From Puerhibacterium puerhi (GTDB lineage Bacteria > Actinomycetota > Actinomycetes > Actinomycetales > Cellulomonadaceae), in the NCBI RefSeq assembly GCF_009846865.1, contig NZ_WUWN01000019.1, positions 1 to 64,000 on the forward strand: DNA of 64,000 bases. The letters are read 5' to 3'. The position numbers were made by a program, and so were the translations under genes. Below, in pieces: positions 23,843 to 31,833 of this stretch. The notes below the pieces were generated by a model. It saw nothing but the letters and a program-made list of their open reading frames with translations. It did not search any database and had not been told where the DNA came from. Position 1 is the first letter of the stretch; each line of letters starts with the position of its first letter.

Positions 23843-25162
23843 TCACGCGCCCCCCGCCACGGCGGTCGCGAGCGCGACGCCCGGGCCCTCCCACGCGCCG
23901 GCCAGGCGATGGGCGGCCAGGGCTCCCGCCAGGTGCGCGGCATCGTCCGCCACCCCGAGGAAGCGGCCCGAGCCCCACGTGTGCAGCCAGGGCAGCCCGA
24001 GAAACGCCAGCCCCGGGACCGGGCTGAGCCCGCGCACGTGGCGCGGGTGGCCCTCCCCGTCCAGGACGTCCGGCGCGTGCGGGCCGAGCCACGACCAGTC
24101 GGCCCGGAAGCCCACGGACCACACGACGGCGCCGATCTCGTCGAACGACAGTCGTTCCGGCTGGACCTGCGGCCGCCACACCGGGACGTACCGTTCCTCG
24201 GGCGGCGCGTCGATGCCGTGCGCGTCGATGTAGCGGTCGATGTCGTTCTTGATCGACTCGGCCACCGAGTCGGCATGATCCAGGTCCGCCTCGAGCGTCG
24301 GCGCGAACGTGATCGCGCCCCCGCCCGCCCCACCGACCTCGACACCCGTGGCACGCCCGTACAGGTGCATGCCCCGGCGGGCGAAGTCGCGCAGGTCGAT
24401 GTCCCGCCCGCCGTCGCGCCCGGTCACGTAGTGGTTGGTCGACTCGCGCTTGGCCAGCCCGCGGGCCGCCACGGGGATGTCGTACACGCCCATCTCCGCC
24501 AGCCAGGTCATGCAGTCCTTGCCGCGGTAGCGGCGTGCCACGCGCGGCGCGCGGCCGGCGGCGAGGTGGACCTCACGGCCGGCGAGGAACAGGTCCTCGG
24601 CGATCTGCGTGCCGGACTGTCCGGTGCCGACCACGAGGACCGGCCCGTCCGGCAGCTGGTTGGCGTTGCGGTAGGTGTGGGAGTGGATCTGCGCGACGTG
24701 GTCGGGCAGGCCGGACGCCCACGCCGGCACCACCGGTCGGTGGTACCCCCCGACCGCGGCGACCACCGCGTCCGCCGAGATCGTCCCCGCCGTGGTCGTC
24801 ACGTCGAAACCACCGCCCTCGCGCGGAGCGAGGTGGGTGACCGCCACGCCTTCGGCGACCGGGGCGTCGAACGAGTCGGCGTAGCGGCGCACCCACGCAT
24901 AGACCTCGTCGCGCTTCATGAAGCCGTCGGGGTCGGGTCCGTCGTACGGGTAGCCCGGCAGACGGCAGTGCCAGTTCGGGGTGACCAGGGTGAACGCGTC
25001 CCAGCGCCCGTCGCGCCACTCGTGGGCGACGGTGTCTCGTTCCAGCACGAGGTGGTCCACGCCGGCGGCCACCAGGTGGTGGGACAGCGACAGGCCGGCC
25101 TGCCCGCCGCCCACGACGACGACCTCGTGGTGGGCCCCGTCCACGACACCGGCGCGGATCAT
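23843..25162 (-). CDS. Flavin-dependent oxidoreductase, MSMEG_0569 family
   Basis: 439 aa from ATG 25162, overlapping the upstream stop (ATGA). FAD-binding GGGQAGLSLSHHLVAAGVDHLVLERD at residues about 16-42, the flavoprotein-monooxygenase-like YHRPVVPAW block, a second dinucleotide motif GTGQSGTQIAEDLFLAG (NADPH side), and a C-terminal LGLPWLHTWGSGRFLG. It resembles the group of NAD(P)H flavoprotein monooxygenases that includes MSMEG_0569 and Sll0785-like proteins of nitrogen-starvation clusters. Its reaction is not established. It is translationally coupled to the MSMEG_0570-like gene. Confidence 0.9.
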   Translation of the reverse strand: MIRAGVVDGAHHEVVVVGGGQAGLSLSHHLVAAGVDHLVLERDTVAHEWRDGRWDAFTLVTPNWHCRLPGYPYDGPDPDGFMKRDEVYAWVRRYADSFDAPVAEGVAVTHLAPREGGGFDVTTTAGTISADAVVAAVGGYHRPVVPAWASGLPDHVAQIHSHTYRNANQLPDGPVLVVGTGQSGTQIAEDLFLAGREVHLAAGRAPRVARRYRGKDCMTWLAEMGVYDIPVAARGLAKRESTNHYVTGRDGGRDIDLRDFARRGMHLYGRATGVEVGGAGGGAITFAPTLEADLDHADSVAESIKNDIDRYIDAHGIDAPPEERYVPVWRPQVQPERLSFDEIGAVVWSVGFRADWSWLGPHAPDVLDGEGHPRHVRGLSPVPGLAFLGLPWLHTWGSGRFLGVADDAAHLAGALAAHRLAGAWEGPGVALATAVAGGA

Positions 25163-25488
25163 GCGGCACCCCCCGTTGCGGCCGTGGCGGCCTGCGCCGC
25201 GGGCAGCGGCGGGGCCATCCGCAGCACCTGCACCTCGCCGTCGTCGGCGTACCGGGCGGCGACCTCGCGGATCTCGGCCTCCTGCGCCATGGCGGAGGTG
25301 CAGGCCACGCCGTACCGGGCACGCACCCGCTCGCTCGCCTGGCCGAGCGCGCGGGCGGACCGCTCGACGAAGTCGCTCACGGGGTAGCGCGCGCCGACCT
25401 CCAGGTGGTCCCACATGACCAGGCTGGGTGAGTAGCAGACGGTGTCGGTGCCGTCGGGCCAGCGCACCTCGAACGTCATCTCAGGCAT
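25159..25488 (-). CDS. MSMEG_0570 family nitrogen-starvation-associated protein
   Basis: 109 aa from ATG 25488, overlapping the nitrilase 3' end by 8 bp. It starts MPEMTFEVRWPDGTDTVCYSP and contains WDHLEVGARYPVSDFVERS and CTSAMAQEAEI, as in the short MSMEG_0570/Sll0785-neighbour family. It has no signal or membrane segment and an Ala-rich C-terminal tail. The function is unknown; co-occurrence with the nitrilase and flavoprotein is the main evidence for a role in the same pathway. Confidence 0.88.
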   Translation of the reverse strand: MPEMTFEVRWPDGTDTVCYSPSLVMWDHLEVGARYPVSDFVERSARALGQASERVRARYGVACTSAMAQEAEIREVAARYADDGEVQVLRMAPPLPAAQAATAATGGAA

Positions 25489-26383
25489 GGGCCAGCTCCC
25501 GCCACCCCTGGGCCTGCGGGGAGTCGGCCTCGGTCACCGGGCCGTAGGCGTCCGGCCGGCGGTCGCGCAGGTGGAACATGCCGCCCCGCATGGTGCGGAA
25601 GGTGCCCTCGACGTCGATCTCGGCCACGGCCAGCCCGGCGCCCAGAAGGGTGGTGGCCAGCACGTTGCCGCCCGGGTCCACGACCTTCGCGTTGCCGACG
25701 TACCGCAGCGACCCGAAGGTGCCCGACTGGTTCGAGGCGATCCAGAAGACCTGGTTGTCGAGTGCCCGGGCGGTGTCGAACAAGTTGAACCGGTAGGTCC
25801 ATCGGTCGTCCTGGAGGTTCTCCGCGGTCGCGGTGCGCGCGGCCGGCCACGCCGACAGCGACACCACGATCTCCGCCCCGTCGAGCGCCAGCACCCGAGC
25901 CGCCTCCGGGAACGCCTTGTCGTAGCAGATCTGCAGGCCGATCCGGCCCAGCGGGGTGTCGAACGCGTGGTAGCCCGGTCCGGCCGCGTAGGACATGGCC
26001 TCCCCCAGCGGCTGGTGCACCTTGCGGTAGGAGCCGTAGATCCGTTGCCCGTCGAGGCAGACGGCGGCGTTGTAGCGGGTCTCGCCATCATCGTCGAGCT
26101 CGCAGAACCCGATGACGACGACGGTCTCGCCCGCCAGCTCCTGGACGCGGCGGATCTCGGGGCCGTCCAGGCGGATCGCCGGCGGCAGGGAGCGGGTGGT
26201 GGTGCGCACGGTGTCCCCGTGGTTGCCGAGCGACGAGAGGTACCCGCCGATCGACGCCTCGGGGAAGGCGACCAGCTGGGCGCCCTGGGCCCGCGCGTCC
26301 TCGAGCAGCTGCTCGATCAGCGCGTAGTTCTGCTCCAGGTCGCGCGTGAAGTTCGCCGATACGGCGGCAACGGTGATGCTCAC
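25481..26383 (-). CDS. Nitrilase (Nit6803/Nit1 type)
   Basis: 300 aa from ATG 26383. The complete Glu-Lys-Cys triad is visible: Glu42 in AFPEASIGGYL, Lys121 in YRKVHQP, Cys153 in LQICYDKAFPE. Length and motifs match the cyanobacterial Nit6803 (Sll0784) family, which hydrolyses nitriles to acids and ammonia. In other bacteria this cluster (Nit1C) has been linked to nitrogen starvation and to growth on cyanide. It is the enzymatic centre of this cluster, lying between the Sll0783-like and MSMEG_0570-like genes. Confidence 0.93.
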   Translation of the reverse strand: MSITVAAVSANFTRDLEQNYALIEQLLEDARAQGAQLVAFPEASIGGYLSSLGNHGDTVRTTTRSLPPAIRLDGPEIRRVQELAGETVVVIGFCELDDDGETRYNAAVCLDGQRIYGSYRKVHQPLGEAMSYAAGPGYHAFDTPLGRIGLQICYDKAFPEAARVLALDGAEIVVSLSAWPAARTATAENLQDDRWTYRFNLFDTARALDNQVFWIASNQSGTFGSLRYVGNAKVVDPGGNVLATTLLGAGLAVAEIDVEGTFRTMRGGMFHLRDRRPDAYGPVTEADSPQAQGWRELAHA

Positions 26384-26393
26384 GACGGCGCTC

Positions 26394-26915
26394 CTACAGG
26401 TTGTAGGTGGAGTTGATGATGGCGCCCTTGCGGGCGTAGTGGATCAGGGCGTCCTGGACGTCCAGCGGGTGGGCGGGGATCACCCCGGCGATGAGGTCCT
26501 CCTCGCGCATGCCGTGCAGCGCCATGCCGAACCGGCAGCAGAAGACGGTGCCGCCCTCGGCGATGAACGTCTCCAGCGAGCCGTTCATGTTGAGCTCGCC
26601 CGGGAAGCCGGAGTCGCCCGTGGTGGGGAAGCCGCGGTTGGCCGCGCAGGCGAGCGCGCCAGGGCCGTAGAAGTAGATGGCCGACTCGAAGCCCTTCCGC
26701 AGGGCGCGCGTGGCCTGCAGGATCGCCACGAAGCTCACCGACGACTCGTGCGGGATGCCGTGGACCAGCGTGAAGTATGACTCGCCGTTCTCGGCCTTGT
26801 AGTCCGGGAAGATCTTGGTGGAGCCGTACAGGTTCGTGCCCTTGGGCAGCGAGGGGTGCGGGATCTCCGCGAGGGACGCCTCGATGTTGGCCTGGATCTG
26901 CTCGTCGAACGGCAT
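26394..26915 (-). CDS. MSMEG_0572/Sll0783 family nitrogen-starvation response protein
   Basis: 173 aa from ATG 26915 with GAAGGAGCACG upstream. It is a DsrE/DsrF-like-fold small protein: SYFTLVHGIPHESSVSFVAILQATRALRKG, AIYFYGPGALACAANRGFP, GGTVFCCRFGMALHGMREEDLI and a C-terminal INSTYNL. The paired Cys in VFCCRFG is conserved in the family. Sll0783 is induced by nitrogen limitation in Synechocystis. The gene is 10 bp from the nitrilase, so the two are probably co-translated. Confidence 0.92.
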   Translation of the reverse strand: MPFDEQIQANIEASLAEIPHPSLPKGTNLYGSTKIFPDYKAENGESYFTLVHGIPHESSVSFVAILQATRALRKGFESAIYFYGPGALACAANRGFPTTGDSGFPGELNMNGSLETFIAEGGTVFCCRFGMALHGMREEDLIAGVIPAHPLDVQDALIHYARKGAIINSTYNL

Positions 26916-26994
26916 TCTTCGTGCTCCTTCTCGTTGGGGTCGTGCGGGTCGTGGGGCGCCGGTCGCTCCGGCGGGTCTTGGGGCGCGGGGGCGG

Positions 26995-28455
26995 TCAGCC
27001 GGCGGAGGGGCCGGCGGCGCCGAGGCCGGTAGCAGGATCGACGACGGCGTTGGTGGTGACGCCGTCGGGCCAGCGCAGGCGCACCCCGGGCTCTGCGGTC
27101 AGCCGGCCGCACTCGGCCGATGTCGCCAAGGGGCCGACGGCGGCAGGCAGGCGTGACCGCCCGGGGGCGTCCGCGGTGAGCATCGCGTAGCCGGGGAAGC
27201 AGGTCAGCCAGTCGCCTGTCGCGGCGGTCGACGGGGTCGGCACGTGCGCCACGTCGATGACGGCCCCAGTTCCCGATGCCTCGGCGAGCATCGCGGTCGT
27301 CCCGACGACGCCGGCCATGGACACGTCCTTGGCCGCGCGGGGGGCCGCGGTCGCGACGGCGCCGGCCAGGTGGCGCAGCTCGGCCGACGTGCGGGCGGAC
27401 GTCGAGTCCCACTGGCGGCCTTGGAACCCGCGCCGCCAGCGCCCGGAGAGATCTGCCGTCAGGGACAGCGCGTCACCCGGCCGCCCTCCGCCGCCCGGGA
27501 CGGGGCGATGGGTGCGGCCGAGGGCCGTGACGGACAACGCGGCCGGTACTCCGAGCTGTGTGTGGCCGCCCAGCACCGGCAGGCCCCAAGCCTGGGCCGC
27601 GCTGTGCAGACCGTTCATCATCCGGCGGGCGAACGACAGGGTCGGCGCGCCGAGGGCGTCCAGGAGCCCGACCGGCCGGGCCCCCATCGCGGTGAGGTCG
27701 TTGACGTTGACCAGCACGGCGCACCAGCCGGCCCACTCGGGGTCCCGGTCGAGCAGGGCCGGCAGGATCGCGTCGCACGCGGCGACCATGTCGGTGCCGG
27801 GTACGGGTGCGCCGTCGTCGCCGACAAACCCGGCGCCACCGAGCGTCCCGCCGGGCACCAGGGTGCCGGCGTCCTCGAGCAGCGGCCCGACCAGCGCGGC
27901 CAGCGCCGTCTTGGTCGAGGTCACCAGGTCGGCGATCCGCGTGACAGGCCAGCGCATGCGCACGTGCGGAGTCCCCTGCACGTCGCACGAGTCCCACGCC
28001 TGCCAGCCGAGCCGCTCGAACAGGATGCGGTTGCGGGCCTGGACCGTCGCTTCGAACCGCAGGACGCCGAGCTCGGCGGCCCGGGCGCACGCCGCGCGGA
28101 CCAACGCCGCGCCGATCCCCCCGGCATGCCGCGCCGAGCGCGCGACGACGAGACGGCTTCCAGTCCACCAACCGATGTCGCGGCCTGCGGCGTCCAGGGC
28201 CTCGGGTGCCGGGGCGAGGCGCACGCCGCCCAGCACCCGGTCCTCGCCGTCCACCGCGACCAGCACCTCGGTGCGCGGGTCGTCGTCGACGCGGTCGTGG
28301 TCGTCACCGGCGAACAGGCCCTGCTCCCCGACGAACACGTCGCGTCGCAGCGCCCGGTAGTCGGCCACGTGCCGAGGGCCGGCCGGGCGGACGGTCCACG
28401 GTCGGGGCGCGCCCGGCACGGCCACCGTCCCGGTGAGGGCGGGGACGTCGAGCAT
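26995..28455 (-). CDS. Fusion of MSMEG_0567/Sll0786-type GNAT acetyltransferase and Sll0787-type AIR-synthase-like protein
   Basis: 486 aa from ATG 28455, one base after the radical SAM stop (TGACATG). Residues about 15-165 are a GNAT domain (YRALRRDVFVGEQGLF, HAGGIGAALVRAACARAAELGV, LFERLGWQAW). Residues about 170-480 are PurM/AIR-synthase-like (VLVNVNDLTAMGARPVGLLDALG, GLPVLGGHTQLGVPAALSV, AKDVSMAGVVGTTAMLAEASG). In cyanobacteria these are separate genes (sll0786, sll0787); fusion supports a shared reaction. The PurM-like half probably binds ATP and activates a substrate for acylation (inference). Confidence 0.9.
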   Translation of the reverse strand: MLDVPALTGTVAVPGAPRPWTVRPAGPRHVADYRALRRDVFVGEQGLFAGDDHDRVDDDPRTEVLVAVDGEDRVLGGVRLAPAPEALDAAGRDIGWWTGSRLVVARSARHAGGIGAALVRAACARAAELGVLRFEATVQARNRILFERLGWQAWDSCDVQGTPHVRMRWPVTRIADLVTSTKTALAALVGPLLEDAGTLVPGGTLGGAGFVGDDGAPVPGTDMVAACDAILPALLDRDPEWAGWCAVLVNVNDLTAMGARPVGLLDALGAPTLSFARRMMNGLHSAAQAWGLPVLGGHTQLGVPAALSVTALGRTHRPVPGGGGRPGDALSLTADLSGRWRRGFQGRQWDSTSARTSAELRHLAGAVATAAPRAAKDVSMAGVVGTTAMLAEASGTGAVIDVAHVPTPSTAATGDWLTCFPGYAMLTADAPGRSRLPAAVGPLATSAECGRLTAEPGVRLRWPDGVTTNAVVDPATGLGAAGPSAG

Positions 28456-28456
28456 G

Positions 28457-29524
28457 TCAGCCCCCGACCGCGGCCAACGCGCTGCACGCCCCGCAGGCGG
28501 CGCAGCCAGCGGCCTGGTCGGCGCCCCGCATCCCGGCGTTCCGCAACAGCACCCCCACCCGGCGGGTGATGTCCGCAACGGTGCCACGGTGCGGCGCCGG
28601 CACGTGGTCGACGTCGGTGGCGAGCGTGCCGGCCAGAGGCCGGAACGGGACCACGAACGGGTACACGCCCATCTCGATGAGCTCACCAGCCGCCGCGACG
28701 AGCTCGTCGGGGTGCTCGCCGAGGCCGACCAGCAGGTAGGTGGAGACCTGGTTGCGGCCGAAGACGCGCACCGCCTCGCGCCACGCCGCCCGGTACTCGT
28801 CGAGCGAGACGGTCGACTTGCCCGGCATCCACCGGCGTCGCACCTCGTCGTCCATGGACTCGACGTGGATGCCGATGGACCGGGCGCCGGCCTCGTACAG
28901 GTCGGTGATCGCCTGCAGGTCAGCCGGTGGCTCGCACTGCACCTGGATCTGCAGCTCGGGCACCGCCTTCTTCACGGCGCGGACGCAGCGGGCCAGGTGC
29001 TTGGCCCCGCGGTCCCAGCCGTTGGAGGTGCCGGTGGTCATGACCATCTGCGAGACGCCGTCGAGGTCGCGCGCAGCCCGCGCCACCTCGGCGAGCATCG
29101 CCGGCGTCTTGACCGCGATGGTGGTGCCGGACCGCAGCGAGGACTCGATCGCACAGAACCGGCAGCGCTCGCTCTCGTCGTAGCGCACGCAGGTCTGCAC
29201 CACGGTGGTCGCGAGAACGTCACGGCCGTGCAGCTTGGCGATCTTGTCGTACGGGGTCCCGTCCGCGGTGGTCAGGTCGTAGAATCGCGGGCGGGTGACC
29301 GGCTGCACGTCCATCCCGAGGTCCGCACCGTCGAGCGTCAGGCGACCCTGGCGCACGAGGTAAGGACTGTCGGGGTTGAGCGGGATGGCGGCACCCGTAC
29401 CGCCGATGACGAAGTGTCCGTCGTCGCTCGGCCCCGCGCCGCCGTTGCGGCGGACCGGAGCGTCGCTGCGCACGCCGAGGAGGGCAAGGCTCACTCGGGT
29501 CGAGAGCTGGTCGGTGGGCGACAT
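28457..29524 (-). CDS. Radical SAM protein, MSMEG_0568 family
   Basis: 355 aa from ATG 29524; a -10-like TTAACT six bases before the ATG suggests a leaderless start. The [4Fe-4S]-binding cysteines are in TCVRYDESERCRFCAIE: here the first and second Cys are separated by eight residues rather than three, a spacing seen in this family. A SAM-binding TTGTSNGWDRG and a barrel follow; a C-terminal CAACGAC may bind a second cluster. It is the first gene of the nitrilase cluster and presumably makes or modifies the pathway substrate. The reaction is unknown. Confidence 0.9.
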   Translation of the reverse strand: MSPTDQLSTRVSLALLGVRSDAPVRRNGGAGPSDDGHFVIGGTGAAIPLNPDSPYLVRQGRLTLDGADLGMDVQPVTRPRFYDLTTADGTPYDKIAKLHGRDVLATTVVQTCVRYDESERCRFCAIESSLRSGTTIAVKTPAMLAEVARAARDLDGVSQMVMTTGTSNGWDRGAKHLARCVRAVKKAVPELQIQVQCEPPADLQAITDLYEAGARSIGIHVESMDDEVRRRWMPGKSTVSLDEYRAAWREAVRVFGRNQVSTYLLVGLGEHPDELVAAAGELIEMGVYPFVVPFRPLAGTLATDVDHVPAPHRGTVADITRRVGVLLRNAGMRGADQAAGCAACGACSALAAVGG

Positions 29525-29871
29525 GGCTCAAGTTAAGGCGCCCGTTCTTTCCGAGTGGTTTCTGGCGGAATAAGAACGTGTGACAGCACTCACGACTTTC
29601 TACGACGATCTGGCCACACCATATGGGCTGGGTCTCGCTGTCACGGAAGTGGTCGGTGGGCTGGGAATACGCCTCTACCTCCGTGATCCCGGACGCTTCC
29701 GGTGACCGGTCGGTTCCGCGTGGCTCCATCTAGTTCGTGACAGGAACGTGCGATCGCGGGCCATTCAACGCAACGGATTCGCCCGTCAGGCATCAATGAC
29801 CACGGGTCTTTGGTCGGAGGAGGGCCAACTCCGGCCACCTCGCGGGACCGCTGACAGGGGCACGCCGACCT
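29525..29871. other. Upstream region of the nitrilase cluster; no gene seen
   Basis: About 350 bp with lower GC than its surroundings and no recognisable frame. It must carry the nitrilase-cluster promoter: minus-strand TTAACT at 29531-29536 is followed by six bases and the radical SAM ATG. I looked for paired GTNAC/GAAAC-like GlnR half-sites and found none that are convincing. Confidence 0.45.
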
Positions 29872-30518
29872 GGCCAGGACTGGCCCAGCTGCCCTCGCGG
29901 ACCTGCATGGGCTTGGCGATGGTCGTGGCGCCGTTCGTCACCATCGCCTTCGGCCCGCTCGAAGGCGTGGTGCTCGCGAACGTCTGGAGCGAAGTGGCAG
30001 CTGCCCTCACGTGGTGGCAAGTGCGCCAGCACGTCGACTGGAGAGCGTTCGCGGTGCTCACCGGAACAAGCCTGGTCGGGGTCGGCCTCGGGACCGTCGT
30101 GGCCCGTTCCGGGCCGGAGGCGCCGTTGCAGGTCGTGCTTGGCGTCGTGCTTGGCGTCGCGCTTGCCGCTGCGGTGCCGGCTTCGATCGCCGTCGCGCGT
30201 ACCGAGATCCACGGGGCGGGCAGAGGTTGGCAGGCCGTCACGGGTGCCGCGACGGGGACCCTCGTAGCTTCGGCTGGCATCGGCGGCCGCAGTGCTTTCC
30301 CGCTGGGATCGCCGTCGCAACCGCCGTCGGGATCTCCCCTGACAGCTGGCCTCAGATCGACGCGGTCGCATGGGGGCGCTCACCGGTGCTTTCGCTCTCG
30401 GACTCGTCGCCGGAGCACTCCTTGCTCGCCGAGTCCCGCCGGCGGACGATTCACCGTGATCGCCCTGGCGCTTATCGGGTCGGCACTGAGCGTCGCCCAC
30501 GGGCTCTTGCACTGGTGA
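29872..30518 (+). pseudogene. Sulfite exporter TauE/SafE family permease, decayed
   Basis: Pieces of a TauE/SafE permease appear in order but in shifting frames. The first is GLAMVVAPFVTIAFGPLEGV and HVDWRAFAVLTGTSLVGVGL through ATGTLVASAGIGG. In a second frame come AGIAVATAVGISPDSWPQI, in a third MGALTGAFALGLVAGALLA, and again in the first frame FTVIALALIGSALSVAHGL. At least three frameshifts and a missing N-terminal part mean it cannot be made intact. Functional homologues export sulfite or organosulfonates, which would fit the sulfur genes at 1-20 kb, though it lies beyond the nitrilase cluster. Confidence 0.6.
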
Positions 30519-30786
30519 CGTGCGGTCGAAACCTCTCGCCGCGACGCCGATCGGGCGCGCCCCTGCGTCAACGCTGTCGGACAAGGCGGCGAAGCCCTGA
30601 ACGTTTACCAGCGTCCTGAGTGACCCCGCACCTCGGTGCGCGCAAAGGTGGTCGGCCACCATGCCTGCCCGCGCCCGCGGCCGCGACGTCATGTGGCGTT
30701 GGCGCGGGTGACCCTTTCGTCGGAGGCCGCGCGGGTCGATGATGGTGTAGCAGTTGGTTCGGCAGCGCGGCCGGAAGGGCGGAACG

Positions 30787-31809
30787 ATGCGCGTCGAGTC
30801 AAGGGTGATGTCGCTGTCGTGGATCCCGTCGGAGTCGTTGAGCGGGTATCTGCGACTGGGATTCGAGATCGGCCTGGGCAGGTACGACGACCCACCACCA
30901 GAGACGGCGCCAGGCCACGAGCACATCGATCGAATGTGTCGCGAGAGCCGCTTCCGCTTCGCCAACGTCCTGCATGGTTGGGCCGACTTCGAAGATGGCG
31001 GACGGCCCGTCGCATGGGGCTTCGGCGACGAGTCGTTGGGATACGTGAGTTCGAGCACTGTGCACATCTCCGTGGCGCGCGCGAGGGTCACGTTCGACGG
31101 GTTCGCCCTACCGACTTTGCGCCCCGACCCGGAAGTAAGCGCCGACGGCGTGCGCTTCACTCAGACGGTGGGAGGCCGTACCGGCTCGCCTCTACCTCGT
31201 CCCGTGCCACACCCTCCGTTCGTCCGCTGGCACGCGCCCATCGTCTGGACGACGCTGGCGCTCACGCTCCGCCCCGACGGGAGCACCATCGTCGAGCTGC
31301 CCGGCGCCAGCGCGTTCCCTCGCCACTGGGTGTACGGAAGCGACGGGCAACTTCTCCTTAAGAGCGGCGTGACCGACTTGGAGGCCTGGCAGTCGCACTC
31401 CTTCGGCTCCAACACTCCCTGGGGCGCCCACGATTCACCGACCTTGGTTAGCGGGTTTGAGAGTGCTTTGGAGCGACGGTTGTCCACCCGGGTGATGCGC
31501 GGCGAGCGCGTCCCCGAGTACCGGCGCCTTTCCCCGGGGACCACGGTCACGCGCCAAGGAGACCGGGCCGCGGAGCTGTACTTGGTCTTGGACGGAATAC
31601 TGCGCGTTGACGTCGATGATGTTCCCGTGGCAGAGCTTGGCCCCGGAGCCGTGCTGGGCGAGCGCGCCATCCTGGAAGGCGGCGAGCGCACCGCAACCGT
31701 CGAGTGCCTCACTCCGACGCGCATCGCGGTCGTGCCCGTCGATGCGATCGACATCGAAGCACTGCGGGCTTTGTCACAGCTGCACCAGCGCGAACACTCC
31801 ACCGGGTGA
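30787..31809 (+). CDS. Protein with C-terminal cyclic-nucleotide-binding domain
   Basis: 340 aa from ATG 30787. Residues 1-about 230 (MRVESRVMSLSWIPSESLSG ... WVYGSDGQLLLKSGVTDLEAW) are not familiar beyond a repeated occurrence of such domains before CNB modules in actinobacteria. Residues about 245-330 form a CNB fold: YRRLSPGTTVTRQGDRAAEL, and the phosphate-binding cassette LGPGAVLGERAILEGG with ERTATV, which keeps the Glu and Arg needed for cAMP. It ends 24 bp before an alpha/beta-hydrolase/adenylate cyclase gene, so the pair looks like a cAMP producer and sensor. There is no membrane segment or DNA-binding domain. Confidence 0.8.
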   Translation: MRVESRVMSLSWIPSESLSGYLRLGFEIGLGRYDDPPPETAPGHEHIDRMCRESRFRFANVLHGWADFEDGGRPVAWGFGDESLGYVSSSTVHISVARARVTFDGFALPTLRPDPEVSADGVRFTQTVGGRTGSPLPRPVPHPPFVRWHAPIVWTTLALTLRPDGSTIVELPGASAFPRHWVYGSDGQLLLKSGVTDLEAWQSHSFGSNTPWGAHDSPTLVSGFESALERRLSTRVMRGERVPEYRRLSPGTTVTRQGDRAAELYLVLDGILRVDVDDVPVAELGPGAVLGERAILEGGERTATVECLTPTRIAVVPVDAIDIEALRALSQLHQREHSTG

Positions 31810-31833
31810 CAGCCACGCGGCGAGGAGCCAACC

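Noticed and set aside
29525-29640. GlnR or NtcA-like operator before the nitrilase cluster
   Set aside because: Looked for paired GTNAC/GAAAC-like half sites; only isolated, poorly spaced matches were seen.
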